Source of the DNA: Hydractinia symbiolongicarpus
Lineage: Eukaryota; Cnidaria; Hydrozoa; Anthoathecata; Hydractiniidae
Assembly (NCBI RefSeq): GCF_029227915.1
Contig: NC_079886.1
Location: 744,001 to 808,000, forward strand
Length of the DNA: 64,000 nucleotides
Reading direction: 5' to 3'
The notes beneath the pieces are model-generated. The model did not search any database. It was not told the origin of the DNA and saw only the letters and a program-made list of their open reading frames with translations. The first letter of the stretch is position 1; every line of letters starts with the position of its first letter. Shown here one piece after another: positions 49,885-63,228 of this stretch. Made by a program: the position numbers and the translations under genes.

Positions 49885-50694
49885 CGCATGAGACTTGTAG
49901 TTTTCAAAAATATTTTCATTTTTGATGAGACGCTGAATAAAAGAAGTTTAATCGCCGGCAAACGAAAACCCGAGATTTCCCGTAAATCCCGTACTCGGCC
50001 CATATAGTCAAAAGTATACAAAAAAGTACCCAGGGAGTAAACTGATTTCCCGAATAAATTTTTAAATTATTTTTTGACCACTAAAACGCATGAGACTTGT
50101 AGTTTTCAAAAATGTTTTCATTTTTGATGAGACGCTGAATAAAAGAAGTTTAATCGCCGGCAAACGAAAACCTGCGATTTCCTGTAAATCCCGGGCTTGG
50201 CCCCTATAGTCGAATATATACAAAGAAAGTACCCAGGGAGTAAACTCATTTCCCGAACGATTTTTTAAATTATTTTTTCACCACTAAAACGCATGAGACT
50301 TGTAGTATTTAAAAATATTTTCATGTTTGATGAGACGCTGAATAAAAGAAGTTTAATCGCCGGCAAACGAAAACCCGCGATTTCCCGTAAATCCCGTACT
50401 CGGCCCATATAGTCAAAAGTATACAAAAAAGTACCCAGGGAGTAAACTGATTTCCCGAATAAATTTTTAAATTATTTTTTGACCACTAAAACGCACGAGA
50501 CTTGTAGTTTTCAAAAATGTTTTCATTTTTGATGAGACGCTGAATAAAAGAAGTTTAATCGCCGGCAAACGAAAACCTGCGATTTCCTGTAAATCCCGGG
50601 CTTGGCCCCTATAGTCGAATATATACAAAAAAAGTACCCAGGGAGTAAACTCATTTCCCGAACGATTTTTTAAATTATTTTTTCACCACTAAAA
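49885..50694 (+). repeat. Dimer higher-order array, two units of 405 bp
   Basis: Units start at 49,885 and 50,290. Same two monomer types as at 42.8 and 44.6 kb. The second has TTTTCATGTTTGATG and ACGCACGAG, not seen in the other dimers. Confidence 0.85.
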
Positions 50695-51698
50695 CGCATG
50701 AGACTTGTAGTATTTAAAAATGTTTTCATTTATGATGAGACGCTGAATAAAAGAAGTTTATTTGCCGGCAAACGAAAACCCGCGATTTCCCGTAAATCCC
50801 GTACTCGGCCCGTATAGTCAAAAGTATTCAATAAAAGTACCCAGGGAGTAAACTGATTTCCCGAATAAATTTTTAAATTATTTTTTCACCAATAAAACGC
50901 AGGAGACTTGTAGTTTTCAAAAATGTTTTCATTTTTGATGAGACGCTGAATAAAAGAAGTTTAATCGCCGGCAAACGAAAACCCGCGATTTCCTGTAAAT
51001 CCCGGGCTTGGCACCTATAGTCGAATGTATACAAAGAAAGTACCCTGTGAGTAAACTCATTTTCAGAACGATTTTTTAAATTATTTTTTCACCACTTAAA
51101 CGCATGAGACTTGTAGTTTTCAAAAATATTTTCATTTTTGATGAGACGCTGAATAAAAGAAGTTTAATCGCCGGCAAACGAAAACCCGCGATTTCCTGTA
51201 AATCCCGGGCTGGACCACTATAGTCGAATATATACAAAGAAAGTACCCAGGGAGTAAACTCATTTCCCGAACGATTTTTTAAATTATTTTTTCACCACTA
51301 AAACGCATGAGACTCTAAGTATTTAAAAATGTTTTCATTTTTGATGAGACGCTAAATAAAAGAAGTTTAATCGCCGGCAAACGAAAACCCGCAATTTCCC
51401 GTAAATCCCGTTCCCGGCCCGTATAGTCGAATGTATATAAAGAAAGTACCCAGGGAGTAAACTCATTTCCCGAACGATTTTTTAAATTATTTTTTCACCA
51501 CTTAAACGTATGAGACTTGTAGTTTTCAAAAATATTTTCATTTTTGATGAGACGCTGAATAAAAAAAGTTTAATCGCCCGCAAACGAAAACCCGCGATTT
51601 CCCGTAAATCCCGTACTCGGCCCATATAGTCAAAAGTATACAAAAAAGTACCCAGGGAGTAAACTGATTTCCCGAATAAATTTTTAAATTATTTTTTG
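50695..51698 (+). repeat. Five mixed monomers after the third dimer run
   Basis: As after 45,421, the first is a CATTTATGATGAG/GTTTATTTGCC monomer, followed by CACCAATAAAACGC and CACTTAAACGC units, so dimer run and right flank moved together. Private changes are GGCTGGACCACT near 51,210 and GACTCTAAG near 51,312. Confidence 0.65.
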
Positions 51699-54538
51699 AC
51701 CACTAAAACGCATGAGACTTGTAGTTTTCAAAAATGTATTCATTTTTGATGAGACGCTGAATAAAAGAAGTTTAATCGCCGGCAAACAAAAACCCGCGAT
51801 TTCCTGTAAATCCCGGGCTTGGCCCCTATAGTCGAATTAACACAAAGAAAGTACCCAGGGAGTAAACTCATTTCCCGAACGATTTTTTAAATTATTTTTT
51901 CACCACTAAAACGCATGAGACTTGTAGTTTTCAAAAATATTTTCATTTTTGATGAGACGCGGAATAAAAGAAGTTTAATCGCCGGCAAACGAAAACCCGC
52001 GCTTTCCCGTAAATCCCGTACTCGGCCCGTATAATCAAAAGTATACAAAAAAAGTACCCAGGGAGTAAACTGATTTCCCGACTGATTTTTTAAATTATTT
52101 TTTCACCACTAAAACGGACGAGACTTGTAGTTTTCAAAAATGTTTTCATTTTTGATGAGACGCTGAATAAAAGAAGTTTAATCGCCCGCAAACGAAAACC
52201 CGCGATTTCCTGTAAATCCCGGGCTTGGCCCCTATAGTCGAATGTATACAAAGAAAGTACCTTGTGGGTAAACTCATTTTCAGAACGATTTTTCAAATTA
52301 TTTTTTCACCACTAAAACGCATGAGACTTGTAGTTTTCAAAAATGTTTTCATTTTTGATAAGACGCTGAATAAAAGAAGTTTAATCGCCGGCAAACGAAA
52401 ACCTGCGATTTCCCGTAAATCCGGTACTCGGCCCGTATAGTCAAGAGTATACAAAGAAAGTACTCAAGGAGTAAACTCATTTCCCGAACGATTTTTTAAA
52501 TTATTTTTTCACCACTAAAACGCATGAGACTTGTAGTTTTCAAAAATATTTTCATTTTTGATGAGACGCTGAATAAAAGAAGTTTAATCGCCGGCAAACG
52601 AAAACCCGCGATTTCCTGTAAATCCCGTACTCGGCCCGTATAGTCAAAAGTATACAAAGAAAGTACCCAGGGAATAAACTCATTTCCCGAACGATTTCTT
52701 AAATTATTTTTTCACCACTAAAACGCATGAGACTTGTAGTATTTAAAAATGTTTTCATTTTTCATGAGACGCTAAATAAAAGAAGTTTAATCGCCGGCAA
52801 ACGAAAACCCGCGATTTCCCGTAAATCCCGTACTCGGCCCATATAGTCAAAAGACTACAAAAAAGTACCCAGGGAGTAAAATGATTTCCCGAATAAATTT
52901 TTAAATTATTTTTTCACCACTAAAACGCATGAGACTTATAGTTTTAAAAAATGTTTTCATTTTTGATGAGACGCTGGATAAAAGAAGTTTAATCGCCGGC
53001 AAACGAAAACCCGCGATTTCCTGTAAATCCCGAGCTTGGCCCCTATAGTCGAATGTATACAAAGAAAGTACCCTGTGAGTAAACTCATTTTCAGAACGAT
53101 TTTTTAAATTATTTTTTCACCACTAAAACGCATGAGACTTGTAGTTTTCAAAAATGTATTCATTTTTGATGAGACGCTGAATAAAAGAAGTTTAATCGCC
53201 GGCAAACAAAAACCCGCGATTTCCTGTAAATCCCGGGCTTGGCCCCTATAGTCGAATTAACACAAAGAAAGTACCCAGGGAGTAAACTCATTTCCCGAAC
53301 GATTTTTTAAATTATTTTTTCACCACTAAAACGCATGAGACTTGTAGTTTTCAAAAATATTTTCATTTTTGATGAGACGCGGAATAAAAGAAGTTTAATC
53401 GCCGGCAAACGAAAACCCGCGCTTTCCCGTAAATCCCGTACTCGGCCCGTATAATCAAAAGTATACAAAAAAAGTACCCAGGGAGTAAACTGATTTCCCG
53501 ACTGATTTTTTAAATTATTTTTTCACCACTAAAACGGACGAGACTTGTAGTTTTCAAAAATGTTTTCATTTTTGATGAGACGCTGAATAAAAGAAGTTTA
53601 ATCGCCCGCAAACGAAAACCCGCGATTTCCTGTAAATCCCGGGCTTGGCCCCTATAGTCGAATGTATACAAAGAAAGTACCTTGTGGGTAAACTCATTTT
53701 CAGAACGATTTTTCAAATTATTTTTTCAACACTAAAACGCATGAGACTTGTAGTTTTCAAAAATGTTTTCATTTTTGATAAGACGCTGAATAAAAGAAGT
53801 TTAATCGCCGGCAAACGAAAACCTGCGATTTCCCGTAAATCCGGTACTCGGCCCGTATAGTCAAGAGTATACAAAGAGAGTACTCAAGGAGTAAACTCAT
53901 TTCCCGAACGATTTTTTAAATTATTTTGTCACCACTAAAACGCATGAGACTTGTAGTTTTCAAAAATATTTTCATTTTTGATGAGACGCTGAATAAAAGA
54001 AGTTTAATCGCCGGCAAACGAAAACCCGCGATTTCCTGTAAATCCCGTACTCGGCCCGTATAGTCAAAAGTATACAAAGAAAGTACCCAGGGAATAAACT
54101 CATTTCCCGAACGATTTTTTAAATTATTTTTTCACCATTAAAACGCATGAGACTTGTAGTATTTAAAAATGTTTTCATTTTTCCTGAGACGCTAAATAAA
54201 AGAAGTTTAATCGCCGGCAAACGAAAACCCGCGATTTCCCGTAAATCCCGTACTCGGCCCATATAGTCAAAAGACTACAAAAAAGTACCCAGGGAGTAAA
54301 ATGATTTCCCGAATAAATTTTTAAATTATTTTTTCACCACTAAAACGCATGAGACTTATAGTTTTCAAAAATGTTTTCATTTTTGATGAGACGCTGGATA
54401 AAAGAAGTTTATTCGCCGGCAAACGAAAACCCGCGATTTCCTGTAAATCCCGAGCTTGGCCCCTATAGTCGAATGTATACAAAGAAAGTACCCTGTGAGT
54501 AAACTCATTTTCAGAACGATTTTTTAAATTATTTTTTC
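51699..54538 (+). repeat. 7-mer tandem doublet, period 1,420 bp
   Basis: 51,699-53,118 and 53,119-54,538. Shared rare variants are AATGTATTC, GAATTAACACAAAG (51,837 and 53,257), CGTATAATC, TCGCCCGC with AAAACGGACGAG, TCAAGAGTATAC and AAAGACTACAAAAAAG. Several single-base differences separate the copies (GATTTCTTAAATT, GTTTTAAAAAATG, TTTTTCCTGAG, ATTTTGTCACC, GTTTATTCGCC), so this doublet is older than those at 28, 33 and 36 kb. Confidence 0.85.
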
Positions 54539-57344
54539 ACCACTAAAACGCATGAGACTTGTAGCTTTCAAAAATGTTTTCATTTTTGATAAGACGCTGA
54601 ATAAAAGAAGTTTAATCGCCGGCAAACGAAAACCCGCGATTTCCCGTAAATCCGGTACTCGGCCCGTATAGTCAAAAGTATACAAAGAATGTACTCAAGG
54701 AGTAAACTCATTTCCCGAACGATTTTTTAAATTATTTTTTCACCACTAAAACGCAGGAGACTTGTAGTTTTCAAAAATGTTTTCATTTTTGATGAGACGC
54801 TAAATAAAAGAAGTTTAATCGCCGGCAAACGAAAACCCGCGATTTCCCGTAAATCCCGTACTCGGCCCGTATAGTCAAAAGTATACAAAGAAAGTACCCA
54901 GGGAGTAAACTCATTTCCCGAACAATTTTTTAAATTATTTTACACCACTAAAACGCATGAGACTTGTAGTATTTAAAAATGTTTTCATTTTTGATGAGAC
55001 GCTAAATAAAAGAAGTTTAATCGCCGGCAAACGAAAACCCGCAATTTCCCGTAAATCCCGTTCCCGGCCCGTATAGTCGAATGTATATAAAGAAAGTACC
55101 CAGGGAGTAAACTCATTTCCCGAACGATTTTTTAAATTATTTTTTCACCACTAAAACGCATGAGACTTGTAGCTTTCAAAAATGTTTTCATTTTTGATAA
55201 GACACTGAATAAAAGAAGTTTAATCGCCGGCAAACGAAAACCCGCGATTTTCTGTAAATCCGGTACTTGGCCCGTATAGTCAAAGGTATACAAAGAAAGT
55301 ACTCAAGGAGTAAACTCATTTCCCGAACGATTTTTTAAATTATTTTTCACCACTAAAACGCATGAGACTTGTAGTTTTCAAAAATGTTTTCATTTTTGAT
55401 GACACGCTAAATAAAAGAAGTTTAATCGCCGGCAAACGAAAACCCGCGATTTCCCGTAAATCCCGTACTCGGCCCGTATAGTCAAAAGTATACAAAGAAA
55501 GTACCCAGGGAGTAAACTCATTTCCCGAACAATTTTTTAAATTATTTTACACCAATTAAACGCATGAGACTTGTAGTTTTTAAAAATATTTTCATTTTTG
55601 ATGAGACGCTTAATAAAAGAAGTTTAATCGCCCGCAAACGAAAACCCGCGATTTCCCGTAAATCCCGTACTCGACCCATATAGTCAAAAGTATACAAAAA
55701 AAGTACCCAGGGAGTAAACAGATTTCCCGAATAAATTTTTAAATTATTTTTTCACCACTAAAACGCATGAGACTTGTAGTTTTCAAAAATGTTTTCATTT
55801 TTGATGAGACGCTGAATAAAAGAAGTTTAATCGCCGGCAAACGAAAACCCGAGATTTCCTGTAAATCCCGGGCTTGGCCCCTATAGTCGAATGTATACAA
55901 AGAAAGTACCCTGTGAGTAAACTCATTTTTAGAACGATTTTTCAAATTATTTTTTCACCACTAAAACGCATGAGACTTGTAGCTTTCAAAAATGTTTTCA
56001 TTTTTGATAAGACGCTGAATAAAAGAAGTTTAATCGCCGGCAAACGAAAACCCGCGATTTCCCGTAAATCCGGTACTCGGCCCGTATAGTCAAAAGTATA
56101 CAAAGAATGTACTCAAGGAGTAAACTCATTTCCCGAACCATTTTTTAAATTATTTTTTCACCACTAAAACGCAGGAGACTTGTAGTTTTCAAAAATGTTT
56201 TCATTTTTGATGAGACGCTAAATAAAAGAAGTTTAATCGCCGGCAAACGAAAACCCGCGATTTCCCGTAAATCCCGTACTCGGCCCGTATAGTCAAAAGT
56301 ATACAAAGAAAGTACCCAGGGAGTAAACTCATTTCCCGAACAATTTTTTAAATTATTTTACACCACTAAAACGCATGAGACTTGTAGTATTTAAAAATGT
56401 TTTCATTTTTGATGAGACGCTAAATAAAAGAAGTTTAATCGCCGGCAAACGAAAACCCGCAATTTCCCGTAAATCCCGTTCCCGGCCCGTATAGTCGAAT
56501 GTATATGAAGAAAGTACCCAGGGAGTAAACTCATTTCCCGAACGATTTTTTAAATTATTTTTTCACCACTAAAACGCATGAGACTTGTAGCTTTCAAAAA
56601 TGTTTTCATTTTTGATAAGACACTGAATAAAAGAAGTTTAATCGCCGGCAAACGAAAACCCGCGATTTCCTGTAAATCCGGTACTTGGCCCGTATAGTCA
56701 AAGGTATACAAAGAAAGTACTCAAGGAGTAAACTCATTTCCCGAACGATTTTTTAAATTATTTTTCACCACTAAAACGCATGAGACTTGTAGTTTTCAAA
56801 AATGTTTTCATTTTTGATGACACGCTAAATAAAAGAAGTTTAATCGCCGGCAAACGAAAACCCGCGATTTCCCGTAAATCCCGTACTCGGCCCGTATAGT
56901 CAAAAGTATACAAAGAAAGTACCCAGGGAGTAAACTCATTTCCCGAACAATTTTTTAAATTATTTTACACCAATTAAACGCATGAGACTTGTAGTTTTCA
57001 AAAATATTTTCATTTTTGATGAGACGCTTAATAAAAGAAGTTTAATCGCCCGCAAACGAAAACCCGCGATTTCCCGTAAATCCCGTACTCGGCCCATATA
57101 GTCAAAAGTATACAAAAAAAGTACCCAGGGAGTAAACAGATTTCCCGAATAAATTTTTAAATTATTTTTTCACCACTAAAACGCATGAGACTTGTAGTAT
57201 TTAAAAATGTTTTCATTTTTCATGAGACGCTAAATAAAAGAAGTTTAATCGCCGGCAAACGAAAACCCGCGATTTCCCGTAAATCCCGTACTCGGCCCAT
57301 ATAGTCAAAAGTATACAAAAAAGTTCCCAGGGAGTAAAATGATT
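53496..57344 (+). repeat. 19-mer higher-order unit, copy 1 (3,849 bp)
   Basis: Corresponds to 57,345 onward at a constant offset of 3,849 bp (19 x 203, less 8), checked at GCAGGAG sites 54,752/58,601 and 56,170/60,019. It includes an internal 7-mer duplication: 54,540-55,740 against about 55,961-57,160 at an offset of 1,418-1,420 bp. The short total reflects several 201-202 bp monomers with ATTTTACACC or ATTTTTCACC ends. Its first kilobase is also the second half of the preceding 7-mer doublet. Confidence 0.8.
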
Positions 57345-57375
57345 TCCCGACTGATTTTTTAAATTATTTTTTCAC
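57170..57375 (+). repeat. Chimeric monomer at the 19-mer join
   Basis: The left part (GTATTT, TTTTTCATGAG, CCCATATAG, AAAATGATTTCCC) is the type that elsewhere continues into GAATAAATTTTTAAATT, as at 54,295-54,320. Here it instead continues into GACTGATTTTTTAAATT and AAAACGGACGAG. The switch lies within the shared stretch TGATTTCCCGA at about 57,341-57,351. It also has a private AAGTTCCCAGG. Confidence 0.8.
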
Positions 57376-60300
57376 CACTAAAACGGACGAGACTTGTAGT
57401 TTTCAAAAATGTTTTCATTTTTGATGAGACGCTGAATAAAAGAAGTTTAATCGCCCGCAAACGAAAACCCGCGATTTCCTGTAAATCCCGGGCTTGGCCC
57501 CTATAGTCGAATGTATACAAAGAAAGTACCTTGTGGGTAAACTCATTTTCAGAACGATTTTTCAAATTATTTTTTCACCACTAAAACGCATGAGACTTGT
57601 AGTTTTCAAAAATGTTTTCATTTTTGATAAGACGCTGAATAAAAGAAGTTTAATCGCCGGCAAACGAAAACCTGCGATTTCCCGTAAATCCGGTACTCGG
57701 CCCGTATAGTCAAGAGTATACAAAGAAAGTACTCAAGGAGTAAACTCATTTCCCGAACAATTTTTTAAATTATTTTTTCACCACTAAAACGCATGAGACT
57801 TGTAGTTTTCAAAAATATTTTCATTTTTGATGAGACGCTGAATAAAAGAAGTTTAATCGCCGGCAAACGAAAACCCGCGATTTCCTGTAAATCCCGTACT
57901 CGGCCCGTATAGTCAAAAGTATACAAAGAAAGTACCCAGGGAATAAACTCATTTCCCGAACGATTTTTTAAATTATTTTTTCACCACTAAAACGCATGAG
58001 ACTTGTAGTATTTAAAAATGTTTTCATTTTTCATGAGACGCTAAATAAAAGAAGTTTAATCGCCGGCAAACGAAAACCCGCGATTTCCCGTAAATCCCGT
58101 ACTCGGCCCATATAGTCAAAAGACTACAAAAAAGTACCCAGGGAGTAAAATGATTTCCCGAATAAATTTTTAAATTATTTTTTCACCACTAAAACGCATG
58201 AGACTTATAGTTTTCAAAAATGTTTTCATTTTTGATGAGACGCTGGATAAAAGAAGTTTATTCGCCGGCAAACGAAAACCCGCGATTTCCTGTAAATCCC
58301 GAGCTTGGCCCCTATAGTCGAATGTATACAAAGAAAGTACCCTGTGAGTAAACTCATTTTCAGAACGATTTTTTAAATTATTTTTTCACCACTAAAACGC
58401 ATGAGACTTGTAGCTTTCAAAAATGTTTTCATTTTTGATAAGACGCTGAATAAAAGAAGTTTAATCGCCGGCGAACGAAAACCCGCGATTTCCCGTAAAT
58501 CCGGTACTCGGCCCGTATAGTCAAAAGTATACAAAGAATGTACTCAAGGAGTAAACTCATTTCCCGAACGATTTTTTAAATTATTTTTTCACCACTAAAA
58601 CGCAGGAGACTTGTAGTTTTCAAAAATGTTTTCATTTTTGATGAGACGCTAAATAAAAGAAGTTTAATCGCCGGCAAACGAAAACCCGCGATTTCCCGTA
58701 AATCCCGTACTCGGCCCGTATAGTCAAAAGTATACAAAGAAAGTACCCAGGGAGTAAACTCATTTCCCGAACAATTTTTTAAATTATTTTACACCACTAA
58801 AACGCATGAGACTTGTAGTATTTAAAAATGTTCTCATTTTTGATGAGACGCTAAATAAAAGAAGTTTAATCGCCGGCAAACGAAAACCCGCAATTTCCCG
58901 TAAATCCCATTCCCGGCCCGTATAGTCGAATGTATATAAAGAAAGTACCCAGGGAGTAAACTCATTTCCCGAACGATTTTTTAAATTATTTTTTCACCAC
59001 TAAAACGCATGAGACTTGTAGCTTTTAAAAATGTTTTCATTTTTGATAAGACACTGAATAAAAGAAGTTTAATCGCCGGCAAACGAAAACCCGCGATTTC
59101 CTGTAAATCCGGTACTTGGCCCGTATAGTCAAAGGTGTACAAAGAAAGTACTCAAGGAGTAAACTCATTTCCCGAACGATTTTTTAAATTATTTTTCACC
59201 ACTAAAACGCATGAGACTTGTAGTTTTCAAAAATGTTTTCATTTTTGATGACACGCTAAATAAAAGAAGTTTAATCGCCGGCAAACGAAAACCCGCGATT
59301 TCCCGTAAATCCCGTACTCGGCCCGTATAGTCAAAAGTATACAAAGAAAGTACCCAGGGAGTAAACTCATTTCCCGAACAATTTTTTAAATTATTTTACA
59401 CCAATTAAACGCATGAGACTTGTAGTTTTTAAAAATATTTTCATTTTTGATGAGACGCTTAATAAAAGAAGTTTAATCGCCCGCAAACGAAAACCCGCGA
59501 TTTCCCGTAAATCCCGTACTCGGCCCATATAGTCAAAAGTATACAAAAAAAGTACCCAGGGAGTAAACAGATTTCCCGAATAAATTTTTAAATTATTTTT
59601 TCACCACTAAAACGCATGAGACTTGTAGTTTTCAAAAATGTTTTCATTTTTGATGAGACGCTGAATAAAAGAAGTTTAATCGCCGGCAAACGAAAACCCG
59701 AGATTTCCTGTAAATCCCGGGCTTGGCCCCTATAGTCGAATGTATACAAAGAAAGTACCCTGTGAGTAAACTCATTTTTAGAACGATTTTTCAAATTATT
59801 TTTTCACCACTAAAACGCATGAGACTTGTAGCTTTCAAAAATGTTTTCATTTTTGATAAGACGCTGAATAAAAGAAGTTTAATCGCCGGCAAACGAAAAC
59901 CCGCGATTTCCCGTAAATCCGGTACTCGGCCCGTATAGTCAAAAGTATACAAAGAATGTACTCAAGGAGTAAACTCATTTCCCGAACGATTTTTTAAATT
60001 ATTTTTTCACCACTAAAACGCAGGAGACTTGTAGTTTTCAAAAATGTTTTCATTTTTGATGAGACGCTAAATAAAAGAAGTTTAATCGCCGGCAAACGAA
60101 AACCCGCGATTTCCCGTAAATCCCGTACTCGGCCCGTATAGTCAAAAGTATACAAAGAAAGTACCCAGGGAGTAAACTCATTTCCCGAACAATTTTTTAA
60201 ATTATTTTACACCACTAAAACGCATGAGACTTGTAGTATTTAAAAATGTTTTCATTTTTGATGAGACGCTAAATAAAAGAAGTTTAATCGCCGGCAAACG

Positions 60301-60424
60301 AAAACCCGCAATTTCCCGTAAATCCCGTTCCCGGCCCGTATAGTCGAATGTATATAAAGAAAGTACCCAGGGAGTAAACTCATTTCCCGAACGATTTTTT
60401 AAATTATTTTTTCACCACTAAAAC
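57345..60424 (+). repeat. 19-mer higher-order unit, copy 2, truncated
   Basis: Follows copy 1 for about 3.08 kb (about 15 monomers). At about 60,424 it skips the monomer corresponding to 56,575-56,770 (GTAGCTTTC, GATAAGACACTG) and continues with the GATGACACGCTAAAT unit. Confidence 0.8.
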
Positions 60425-61233
60425 GCATGAGACTTGTAGTTTTCAAAAATGTTTTCATTTTTGATGACACGCTAAATAAAAGAAGTTTAATCGCCGGCAA
60501 ACGAAAACCCGCGATTTCCCGTAAATCCCGTACTCGGCCCGTATAGTCAAAAGTATACAAAGAAAGTACCCAGGGAGTAAACTCATTTCCCGAACAATTT
60601 TTTAAATTATTTTACACCAATTAAACGCATGAGACTTGTAGTTTTCAAAAATATTTTCATTTTTGATGAGACGCTTAATAAAAGAAGTTTAATCGCCCGC
60701 AAACGAAAACCCGCGATTTCCCGTAAATCCCGTACTCGGCCCATATAGTCAAAAGTATACAAAAAAAGTACCCAGGGAGTAAACAGATTTCCCGAATAAA
60801 TTTTTAAATTATTTTTTCACCACTAAAACGCATGAGACTTGTAGTTTTCAAAAATGTTTTCTTTTTTGATGAGACGCTGAATAAAAGAAGTTTAATCGCC
60901 GGCAAACGAAAACCCGCGATTTCCTGTAAATCCCGGGCTTGGCCCCTATAGTCGAATGTATACAAAGAAAGTACCCTGTGAGTAAACTCATTTTTAGAAC
61001 GATTTTTCAAATTATTTTTTCACCACTAAAACGCATGAGACTTGTAGTTTTCAAAAATGTTTTCATTTTTGATGAGACGCTAAATAAAAGAAGTTTAATC
61101 GTCGGCAAACGAAAACCCGCGAGTTCTCGTAAATCCCGTACTCGGCCCGTATAGTCAAAAGTATACAAAGAAAGTACCCAGGGAGTAAACTCATTTCCCG
61201 AACGATTTTTTAAATTATTTTTCACCACTAAAA
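60424..61233 (+). repeat. 4-mer unit, 810 bp
   Basis: Four monomers: GATGACACGC; CACCAATTAAACGC with TCGCCCGC; a CCCGGGCTTGG unit with TTCTTTTTTGATGAG; and a TCGTCGGC/GAGTTCTCG unit related to those at 36.3, 37.5 and 48.3 kb. Confidence 0.75.
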
Positions 61234-63228
61234 CGCATGAGACTTGTAGTTTTCAAAAATGTTTTCATTTTTGATGACACGCTAAATAAAAGAAGTTTAA
61301 TCGCCGGCAAACGAAAACCCGCGATTTCCCGTAAATCCCGTACTCGGCCCGTATAGTCAAAAGTATACAAAGAAAGTACCCAGGGAGTAAACTCATTTCC
61401 CGAACAATTTTTTAAATTATTTTACACCAATTAAACGCATGAGACTTGTAGTTTTCAAAAATATTTTCATTTTTGATGAGACGCTTAATAAAAGAAGTTT
61501 AATCGCCCGCAAACGAAAACCCGCGATTTCCCGTAAATCCCGTACTCGGCCCATATAGTCAAAAGTATACAAAAAAAGTACCCAGGGAGTAAACAGATTT
61601 CCCGAATAAATTTTTAAATTATTTTCTCACCACTAAAACGCATGAGACTTGTAGTTTTCAAAAATGTTTTCATTTTTGATGAGACGCTGAATAAAAGAAG
61701 TTTAATCGCCGGCAAACGAAAACCCGAGATTTCCTGTAAATCCCGGGCTTGGCCCCTATAGTCGAATGTATACAAAGAAAGTACCCTGTGAGTAAACTCA
61801 TTTTTAGAACGATTTTTCAAATTATTTTTTCACCACTAAAACGCATGAGACTTGTAGCTTTCAAAAATGTTTTCATTTTTGATAAGACGCTGAATAAAAG
61901 AAGTTTAATCGCCGGCAAACGAAAACCCGCGATTTCCCGTAAATCCGGTACTCGGCCCGTATAGTCAAAAGTATACAAAGAATGTACTCAAGGAGTAAAC
62001 TCATTTCCCGAACGATTTTTTAAATTATTTTTTCACCACTAAAACGCAGGAGACTTGTAGTTTTCAAAAATGTTTTCATTTTTGATGAGACGCTAAATAA
62101 AAGAAGTTTAATCGCCGGCAAACGAAAACCCGCGATTTCCCGTAAATCCCGTACTCGGCCCGTATAGTCAAAAGTATACAAAGAAAGTACCCAGGGAGTA
62201 AACTCATTTCCCGAACGATTTTTTAAATTATTTTTCACCACTAAAACGCATGAGACTTGTAGTTTTCAAAAATGTTTTCATTTTTGATGACACGCTAAAT
62301 AAAAGAAGTTTAATCGCCGGCAAACGAAAACCCGCGATTTCCCGTAAATCCCGTACTCGGCCCGTATAGTCAAAAGTATACAAAGAAAGTACCCAGGGAG
62401 TAAACTCATTTCCCGAACAATTTTTTAAATTATTTTACACCAATTAAACGCATGAGACTTGTAGTTTTCAAAAATATTTTCATTTTTGATGAGACGCTTA
62501 ATAAAAGAAGTTTAATCGCCCGCAAACGAAAACCCGCGATTTCCCGTAAATCCCGTACTCGGCCCATATAGTCAAAAGTATACAAAAAAAGTACCCAGGG
62601 AGTAAACAGATTTCCCGAATAAATTTTTAAATTATTTTCTCACCACTAAAACGCATGAGACTTGTAGTTTTCAAAAATGTTTTCATTTTTGATGAGACGC
62701 TGAATAAAAGAAGTTTAATCGCCGGCAAACGAAAACCCGAGATTTCCTGTAAATCCCGGGCTTGGCCCCTATAGTCGAATGTATACAAAGAAAGTACCCT
62801 GTGAGTAAACTCATTTTTAGAACGATTTTTCAAATTATTTTTTCACCACTAAAACGCATGAGACTTGTAGCTTTCAAAAATGTTTTCATTTTTGATAAGA
62901 CGCTGAATAAAAGAAGTTTAATCGCCGGCAAACGAAAACCCGCGATTTCCCGTAAATCCGGTACTCGGCCCGTATAGTCAAAAGTATACAAAGAATGTAC
63001 TCAAGGAGTAAACTCATTTCCCGAACGATTTTTTAAATTATTTTTTCACCACTAAAACGCAGGAGACTTGTAGTTTTCAAAAATGTTTTCATTTTTGATG
63101 AGACGCTAAATAAAAGAAGTTTAATCGCCGGCAAACGAAAACCCGCGATTTCCCGTAAATCCCGTACTCGGCCCGTATAGTCAAAAGTATACAAAGAAAG
63201 TACCCAGGGAGTAAACTCATTTCCCGAA
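61234..63228 (+). repeat. 5-mer tandem doublet, period 1,013 bp
   Basis: 61,234-62,246 and 62,247 to about 63,228. Monomer order is GATGACACGC, CAATTAAACGC, the CCCGAGATTTCCTG/CCCGGGCTTGG unit preceded by ATTTTCTCACC, GTAGCTTTC with AAGAATGTACTC, and GCAGGAG. Copies look identical until the right edge, where GAACGATT/ATTTTTCACC in copy 1 corresponds to GAACAATT/ATTTTACACC at about 63,230. Confidence 0.85.
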
